From JALVIU01 sp964462295 (lineage in GTDB: Bacteria; Atribacterota; JALVIU01), in NCBI GenBank assembly GCA_964462295.1, contig CAYWXH010000052.1:1-11371 (forward strand): a stretch of 11,371 nt of DNA, written 5' to 3'. The notes beneath the pieces are model-generated. The model was not told where the DNA came from. It was given only the letters and a program-made list of their open reading frames with translations, and ran no database searches. Shown here one piece after another: positions 7,512-11,371 of this stretch (position 1 is the first letter of the stretch; each line of letters begins with the position of its first letter). A program made the position numbers and the translations under genes.

Positions 7512-8399
7512 TTAATACTGGTATTTTACCCAATATTTTTTAAGCACAAAATTCAAAAGTGTGATAAGCCCTACGATTACCAATAAAACATAGGCCAATG
7601 CACCTGCATATCCCATTCTGTAAAATTCAAATGCATTTAAAAATACGGAATAAACAATGGTATTTGTTGCATTCTCAGGCCCTCCACGGGTCATTGTATA
7701 TATAATGGCAAAATTTCTAAAGGAATCTATAATAGCAATGGTAAATACAAAAAAGGTTGTAGGTGTAAGCAGTGGCAGAGTAATATTTTTGAATCTCTGC
7801 CATGGTGTTGCACCATCTATACTTGCTGCCTCATAAAGTGTCCTTGGGATATCTTGAAGTCCTGCAAGATATATAATCATATAGTAGCCTGCCATTTTCC
7901 ATACACGGATAAAGGCTACAGAAAAAAGGGCCCATTTTGTATCTTCTAGCCAGATGGGTGGGTTTATATGAAAAACTGAAAAAAGAAAATTATTAAGTAT
8001 TCCGTATTTTGGCGCAAGTATCCAGCTCCATACAAGACCTACTGCCACAGCAGATGTAACCACAGGTGTAAAAAATGTGGTACGGAAAAAGTTTATTCCC
8101 CTAAGTTTTGAATTAACAAGGACTGCAAGAAAAAGACCAAAGACCATTACCCCTACCACATATATAAGGGAAAATAAAAATGTATTGTTCAATATCTTGT
8201 AAAACGTGGGGTCTTGAAAAAGTTCCTTATAATTTTCAAGACCTATCCACTTTGGAGGGGTCATTATATCCCATGTAGTAAAACTTATATAAAATGAATA
8301 AAATATGGGCCATAACCTAAAGACAAAAAGTCCAATAAGTGTAGGAATCAAAAATAACCACGGATGATATCCCCTATACCATTTGAGCCTTCCTTTCAT
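7512..8399 (-). CDS. sugar ABC transporter permease, MalF/UgpA-type
   Basis: A 295-residue membrane protein with about six transmembrane segments (first at 13-36, last at 266-285). It carries the EAA loop EAASIDGATPWQRFKNITLP (190-209) and the family motif TRGGPENAT (237-245), and the N-terminal pattern WLFLIPTLIGLFVFRLWPIFYS is classic for the MalF/UgpA branch. I place the start at the ATG at 8399, where AAGGGGG lies 5 bases upstream. The frame stays open to an ATG at 8444, but that would put the hairpin at 8416-8445 inside the coding region and has no ribosome site. It pairs with the MalG-type permease 12 bases downstream and takes substrate from the binding protein encoded upstream. No ATP-binding subunit is encoded in the window. 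Confidence 0.92.
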   Translation of the reverse strand: MKGRLKWYRGYHPWLFLIPTLIGLFVFRLWPIFYSFYISFTTWDIMTPPKWIGLENYKELFQDPTFYKILNNTFLFSLIYVVGVMVFGLFLAVLVNSKLRGINFFRTTFFTPVVTSAVAVGLVWSWILAPKYGILNNFLFSVFHINPPIWLEDTKWALFSVAFIRVWKMAGYYMIIYLAGLQDIPRTLYEAASIDGATPWQRFKNITLPLLTPTTFFVFTIAIIDSFRNFAIIYTMTRGGPENATNTIVYSVFLNAFEFYRMGYAGALAYVLLVIVGLITLLNFVLKKYWVKYQY

Positions 8400-8410
8400 A
8401 TATACCCCCT

Positions 8411-8445
8411 TAAAAATTGAAAAGGGGGCATGCCCCCTTTTCAAT
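8411..8445 (-). terminator. intra-operon hairpin / attenuator after the binding-protein gene
   Basis: A perfect 30-bp palindrome (8416-8445) centres on GGGGGCATGCCCCC with AT arms. On the minus strand it is followed by TTTTA before the AAGGGGG ribosome site of the permease gene. It sits 11 bases after the TAG stop of the binding-protein gene. A partial terminator or mRNA-stabilising stem here would keep the binding protein in excess over the permeases, as is well known for maltose-type operons. Confidence 0.75.
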
Positions 8446-8455
8446 AAAATAATGC

Positions 8456-9754
8456 CTACTTATAGTATCTTGCAAGTACTTTATTTATGTACTTAACTGC
8501 ACTTGGCCATACCTTATCAAAGGATTCTCCATTTAGAATGGAATCAAGTGCACCATTTAGACCCATCTTCTCTGCACCACCATAGCCTCTCCATTCACTC
8601 CATCCCTTTGTGAAGGAGTTTAACATCTTCTTTGCGGCAATTTTTATAAGAAGTCCCTTTTCTGCAGGTTGTTTACCCTTTTCCAAAAAGGCCTCAGAGA
8701 GGGTAAGTGGTTTATAAGACGGGATCTTTCCTGCCATATACATATCTAGTGTAAGTCCTTCACCTGATGCAAATTTTATAAACTTCCATGCCATATCGGT
8801 ATTTTTTGTAAACTTAGACATAGCAATGAAATCTGGCCATCCAAATGCTACATCTGGTGCCTTATGTGGTCCCATTGGAACCTCTGCTATACCCCATCTA
8901 AATTTGTTTCCTATAACCTTTCTGTTGTTTCTTATATTCCATGATCCGTCTATCCACATAGCTGTAAGTCCCCTGGGGAATACATCCTTTGACCTTATAC
9001 CGCTCATAAGTTTTGGCATAGGTGCTACTTTATGCTCTTTTACCAAAGAAATAAGGAACTTTATTGTCTCCATTGCATTATCATTTGGAGCAAATCTCAT
9101 CTTTTTTCTATCTATTAGGTATCCACTATTTCTATATATCCATGGTTCTATATTTGCATACCTTCCATAGAAGTAGTACCCCCACTGATCTATCTTACCA
9201 TCACCATCTTTATCCTTGGTAAGTGCCTTTGCAGCCTTTAGGAAATCATCCCATGTCCAATTGGAGTTAGGATAAGAAAGCCCTGCCTCATCAAACATAT
9301 CTTTGTTAAAATAAAGTACTGTAGCAACAAGTGCAAAAGGTACCGCATAGTACTTATCTGTTCCGGATATCTTTTTCCCTGCATCAAAGAGGTTTATAAA
9401 ATACTTATTGGGATCAATATCTTTGTTTACATAATCTGTGAGGTCCTTTAAAAATCCCTTTTGTGCCCACTCTTCCAAAAATCCAGAGCTCATATTAAAT
9501 ACATCAGGGAGTTTTTTTGTGGATGCAGCAATCCTTATCTTTGTCCAATAATCCTTAGGGGCCATAGCGGTAAGTTCTACCTTTACCCCTGGATACTGAG
9601 ATTCAAACTTTGCAATAAGTTTGTGTACCTCATCACTTAACTGTGGGTCCCACATCCAATACTTGAGCGTAATATTTTTGGCAAATGCAAAACTTCCCAG
9701 TACAAAAACAGACAAAACTAGTACCAAAACAGATAAACCGATAAGTTTTTTCAT
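8456..9754 (-). CDS. extracellular sugar-binding protein of an ABC importer
   Basis: This 432-residue protein is a family-1 (MalE/UgpB-like) solute-binding protein. Residues 1-25 are a signal peptide cleaved probably after FAFA, with no lipobox cysteine, so the product should be soluble in the periplasm or tethered some other way. Family marks include LKYWMWDP (30-37), PDVFNMSSGFLEEWA (83-97), YYAVPF (135-140), LYFNKDMFDEAGL (147-159), TWDDFLKAAKAL (167-178) and a calcium-loop-like DKDGDGKIDQWG (181-192), common in this family. It captures the substrate and delivers it to the two permeases encoded next. The start overlaps the ROK stop as ATGA, and GGAGGTG lies 4 bases before the ATG. The ligand is not known: related proteins bind oligosaccharides or glycerol-3-phosphate and its diesters. 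Confidence 0.94.
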   Translation of the reverse strand: MKKLIGLSVLVLVLSVFVLGSFAFAKNITLKYWMWDPQLSDEVHKLIAKFESQYPGVKVELTAMAPKDYWTKIRIAASTKKLPDVFNMSSGFLEEWAQKGFLKDLTDYVNKDIDPNKYFINLFDAGKKISGTDKYYAVPFALVATVLYFNKDMFDEAGLSYPNSNWTWDDFLKAAKALTKDKDGDGKIDQWGYYFYGRYANIEPWIYRNSGYLIDRKKMRFAPNDNAMETIKFLISLVKEHKVAPMPKLMSGIRSKDVFPRGLTAMWIDGSWNIRNNRKVIGNKFRWGIAEVPMGPHKAPDVAFGWPDFIAMSKFTKNTDMAWKFIKFASGEGLTLDMYMAGKIPSYKPLTLSEAFLEKGKQPAEKGLLIKIAAKKMLNSFTKGWSEWRGYGGAEKMGLNGALDSILNGESFDKVWPSAVKYINKVLARYYK

Positions 9755-10896
9755 AAAACACCTCCACTTTTTTGATTAAACTTAAATAAATGAAGCTCAA
9801 ATACCTTACTCATTACCATCTTTACTATTCCCCTCTCTAAAGGTCTATCACCGTAATGACTCCTCTTTATCTGGGGAACATGGTATATACTATCACATCC
9901 TTTTATCCTATCTCTCACCCCCTTATATATGTAGTCATTAAAATCAAATATATTACCTGTAAGTACCAACTTTTTTGGATCTACAATATTTATAAGAAGA
10001 ATAGCAAGATGAGAAAATTCATCTATAAATCTCTCTATATCCTCTGAAATATATTTCTCAAAATCGTTATTTAAACCTTTTATCTTATCCGGTTGAAATT
10101 TTTCAAAATAGTATGGCAATTCATTTATCTTTCTTAAAATATCGTTCTTTCTGGTTATATCCATTAAAACACCAAGCCTATCTCCAAAAAATCTATTATC
10201 CCCTGCCTTATTTGTATATCCCTTAAAGAGCTTATTGTTTATAATAAAGGATATACCCAAACCCTCTCCCAGAAATAGTATTACAGCCACATTTTTCTCA
10301 TCATCACTTTCTAATTCATTGTATGCATATATGCGGGCATCATTTTCTATAAATACAGGTATTCCAAGGATCTCCTCAAACTTATGGGAAAAAGGAACAT
10401 CTTCCCATCCAAGTTGTAAAGAACGAAGAACTTTCTTGTTTTCTATATCTGTAGTGCCCGTAATAGATACGGAAAAAGAAAGTATATCACCTCTTTTTAG
10501 AGAATTTCGCCTAAGAAGTAGGTCTATCTCTTTCTTCATAACAGAGACATAAGACTTAAAATCGGGGGACTCCACAGGGATAACTATATCATCAATGGGT
10601 GCACCATAAAGATCAGAGACAAAAAGATAAAAATAGTGTTTTCTGATATCTGCACCTAATATATACTTATAAGTAGGGTTTATCTCATAAAGATAAGGTC
10701 TTCTTCCTCCCCTGGATACGCCTTTTTTATGTATCCTTATATATCCTCTATCTAAAAGTCTATTTACATTCTCTGATATAGCAGGGAGAGATACCCCCAG
10801 TAGATCTGCCAGTTCAGGCTTTGTTATACCTGGGTTATTATATATGAGCTTATATATCTCTTCTAAAGAATATCCAATGTTTTTTTTCATAGGCAT
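9751..10896 (-). CDS. ROK-family transcriptional repressor with degenerate sugar site
   Basis: A 381-residue regulator. Residues 8-70 are a winged helix-turn-helix (NPGITKPELADLLGVSLPAI, then SENVNRLLDRGYI and the RGGRRPYLYEIN wing typical of ROK regulators). The rest is a ROK domain: GADI (81-84), the LGW/VPF strand (162-168), ENDARIYAYNE (184-194), LFLGEGLGISFIINNKLFKG (207-226) and KKLVLTGNIF (308-317). Two hallmarks are missing: the EIGH-type motif that holds sugar and zinc reads GDNRFF (232-237), and the CxCGxxGC zinc site is absent. It is therefore no sugar kinase, and it may sense an unusual ligand. As first gene of the operon, directly behind the promoter and palindrome, it probably represses itself and the genes it precedes. 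The start ATG at 10896 has no clear ribosome site; a second ATG at 10890 is equally bare. Confidence 0.9.
   Translation of the reverse strand: MPMKKNIGYSLEEIYKLIYNNPGITKPELADLLGVSLPAISENVNRLLDRGYIRIHKKGVSRGGRRPYLYEINPTYKYILGADIRKHYFYLFVSDLYGAPIDDIVIPVESPDFKSYVSVMKKEIDLLLRRNSLKRGDILSFSVSITGTTDIENKKVLRSLQLGWEDVPFSHKFEEILGIPVFIENDARIYAYNELESDDEKNVAVILFLGEGLGISFIINNKLFKGYTNKAGDNRFFGDRLGVLMDITRKNDILRKINELPYYFEKFQPDKIKGLNNDFEKYISEDIERFIDEFSHLAILLINIVDPKKLVLTGNIFDFNDYIYKGVRDRIKGCDSIYHVPQIKRSHYGDRPLERGIVKMVMSKVFELHLFKFNQKSGGVL
9759..9765 (-). promoter_or_regulatory. ribosome-binding site of the binding-protein gene
   Basis: GGAGGTG followed by TTTT and the ATG at 9754. It lies within the last codons of the ROK gene, so the binding protein can be translated strongly although the regulator ahead of it lacks a visible ribosome site. 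Confidence 0.85.
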
Positions 10897-10928
10897 TTAT
10901 TAAGATACTTAATTAAGTATCTTAATAA
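10897..10928. promoter_or_regulatory. probable ROK operator, 32-bp perfect palindrome
   Basis: The palindrome ends one base-step from the ROK start codon. It consists of two adjoining 13-bp sites, TTAAGATACTTAA (10900-10912) and TTAAGTATCTTAA (10913-10925), each itself of the form TTAAGnnnCTTAA, flanked by TTA/TAA. It overlaps the -10 box and the expected transcription start. Binding of the dimeric ROK protein here would block the promoter. The outer TTATT...AATAA resembles NagC/Mlc-type sites only loosely. Confidence 0.75.
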
Positions 10929-10953
10929 TGACTCAAAAATTTTACAATGTCAA
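10925..10953 (-). promoter_or_regulatory. predicted operon promoter
   Basis: On the minus strand a perfect TTGACA (10948-10953) is followed after exactly 17 bases by CATTAT (10925-10930, 4 of 6 -10 bases). Transcription would begin near 10918, giving a leader of about 20 bases made almost entirely of the palindrome. It is the only convincing promoter I see for the seven-gene operon. Confidence 0.7.
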
Positions 10954-11011
10954 CTCTGGGTATCCTACAATTTCTACAATTATAATAAAAAATTCGATTG
11001 ATATCTATTGT

Positions 11012-11040
11012 TTTTAGAAATTTTCTTAAAATTTCTAAAA
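11012..11040. repeat. perfect inverted repeat, 13-bp arms
   Basis: TTTTAGAAATTTT and its exact reverse complement are separated by CTT. It lies about 60-90 bases upstream of the -35 box of the operon promoter. It may be a second regulator-binding site or an AT-rich hairpin; it is unlike the TTAAG-type operator. Confidence 0.6.
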
Positions 11041-11110
11041 TTTTTTAAGTTTTTTATTTAAATAAAAAATTAATATTCTTTTTCAATAGGTCTCTTATTG
11101 CGATTAATAA

Positions 11111-11145
11111 AAGGAGGTTATACTCCCCTGTGGGGCTCTTTTTTA
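11111..11145 (+). terminator. possible plus-strand hairpin with T-run
   Basis: A small CCCC-TGT-GGGG stem is followed by CTC and six T residues. AAAAGGAG before it can add pairs with CTCTTTT across an internal bulge. The form suits an intrinsic terminator on the plus strand, but I find no plus-strand gene ahead of it, so an unseen small transcript or chance is possible. Confidence 0.3.
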
Positions 11146-11190
11146 TTTAAAGGAGTAGTTTAAGGATACAACTTGATGTAACCCAAAAGA

Positions 11191-11227
11191 GAGATTGCTT
11201 CGGCCCCTCGCGGGGTCTCGCAATAAC
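11191..11227. repeat. GC-rich palindromic repeat, unit 3
   Basis: GAGATTGCTTCG at the left and TCTCGCAATAAC at the right give the same outer stem as the left-edge units. The inner stem is CCCC/GGGG around TCGC. This is a shorter variant with the final GAC altered to AAC. Confidence 0.75.
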
Positions 11228-11240
11228 AGAGGTGTGGTTT

Positions 11241-11284
11241 GTCATTGCGAGGAGGAGCGCCTTTTGCTCCGACGTGGCAATCTC
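11241..11284. repeat. GC-rich palindromic repeat, unit 4 (inverted copy of unit 1)
   Basis: GTCATTGCGAGGAG opens and GGCAATCTC closes the element; the inner stem is GGAGC/GCTCC. Its reverse complement equals the unit at 28-71 except for three bases, two next to the outer stem and one in the loop. Confidence 0.85.
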
Positions 11285-11315
11285 TGGTCCCTGAGGGCCA
11301 TTCGTCTCTCTCCTT

Positions 11316-11349
11316 GTCATTGCGAGGAGCGAAGCGACGAAGCAATCTC
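11316..11349. repeat. GC-rich palindromic repeat, unit 5
   Basis: GTCATTGCGAGGAGCGAAGC... ends with GAAGCAATCTC: a 34-nt form in the same orientation as unit 4, with the shortest middle. Next to it stands GGTACC, which also stands next to unit 1 at 22-26, so the conserved block extends beyond the hairpin. It runs close to the window edge. Confidence 0.8.
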
Positions 11350-11371
11350 TGGTACCGAAAGACCATACGAA

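Larger units (their letters stand above)
10954..11160. other. AT-rich non-coding stretch upstream of the operon
   Basis: This region has no credible ORF on either strand. It is very rich in A and T, with several A/T runs and inverted repeats, including a 20-bp AT palindrome at 11050-11069 and the longer one listed separately. It could hold an upstream activating element or curved DNA for the operon promoter; I see no tRNA or recognisable riboswitch in it. Confidence 0.5.

Noticed and set aside
8400..8444. N-terminal extension of the MalF-type permease from an upstream ATG
   Set aside because: The extra 15 residues would be read through the perfect palindrome and have no ribosome site; the ATG at 8399 has AAGGGGG at good spacing and gives the usual N-terminus.
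9751..10896. Glucokinase or other ROK sugar kinase
   Set aside because: The N-terminal winged helix-turn-helix and the missing EIGH-type and zinc motifs point to a regulator.
11175..11180. ATG-TAA minimal ORF after an AAAGGAG-like site
   Set aside because: A start followed at once by a stop is known in leader control, but here there is no downstream plus-strand gene, and spacing to the AGGAG is too long.
11160..11366. Minus-strand open frame of 68 codons at the right edge
   Set aside because: It is a read-through of repeat units 3 to 5; the recurring R-N-D-K peptide comes from the repeat sequence. There is no ribosome site, and the composition is that of the repeats.

Overview
The window looks like part of an AT-rich genome from a bacterium with a thermophile-like proteome rich in Lys, Ile, Glu and Tyr, with heavy use of ATA, AGA and AGG codons. 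Short GC-rich palindromic repeats interrupt it at both edges. The sugar-binding protein has a plain signal peptide and no lipobox cysteine, which suggests, but does not prove, a two-membrane envelope with a periplasm. The style of the genes (MalEFG-type importer, ROK regulator, mutase fused to a nucleotidyltransferase) recalls deep-branching thermophiles such as Dictyoglomi, Caldiserica or Thermotogae. I cannot name the species from sequence alone.

Layout: positions 1-160 hold GC-rich hairpin repeats. At 280-1257 is one plus-strand gene for a secreted protein of unknown function made of two copies of one domain, with its own promoter and ribosome site. It converges on a long minus-strand operon, and the two meet in a perfect 32-bp palindrome (1254-1285) that contains both stop codons.

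The operon is read from right to left: a ROK-family repressor (10896-9751), an extracellular sugar-binding protein (9754-8456), two MalF/MalG-type permeases (8399-7512 and 7499-6672), a GlmU-like nucleotidyltransferase fused to a phosphohexomutase (6675-4516), a cytoplasmic NAGPA-type phosphodiester glycosidase (4526-3132), and a secreted protein with a phospholipase-A2-like core and a C-terminal PLAT domain (3099-1282). Three junctions overlap by 4 to 11 bases and the other gaps are short. A hairpin between the binding protein and the first permease probably reduces downstream expression. No transporter ATPase is encoded here, so a shared one elsewhere must serve. The only clear promoter is at 10925-10953; its -10 box and start point lie in a 32-bp palindrome built from two TTAAGnnnCTTAA sites, the likely operator of the ROK regulator.

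As a whole the operon reads as a candidate lipid- or glycophosphodiester-scavenging pathway: a secreted lipase-like protein works on membrane lipids outside, the ABC importer brings in a water-soluble sugar or glycerophospho-conjugate, the phosphodiester glycosidase opens it in the cytoplasm, and the mutase/nucleotidyltransferase sends the sugar phosphate into NDP-sugar metabolism. The individual family assignments are mostly firm; the combined pathway is inference. The right edge (10931-11371) is non-coding: an AT-rich stretch with inverted repeats, then three more GC-rich hairpin repeats, one of which is a near-identical inverted copy of a unit at the left edge.
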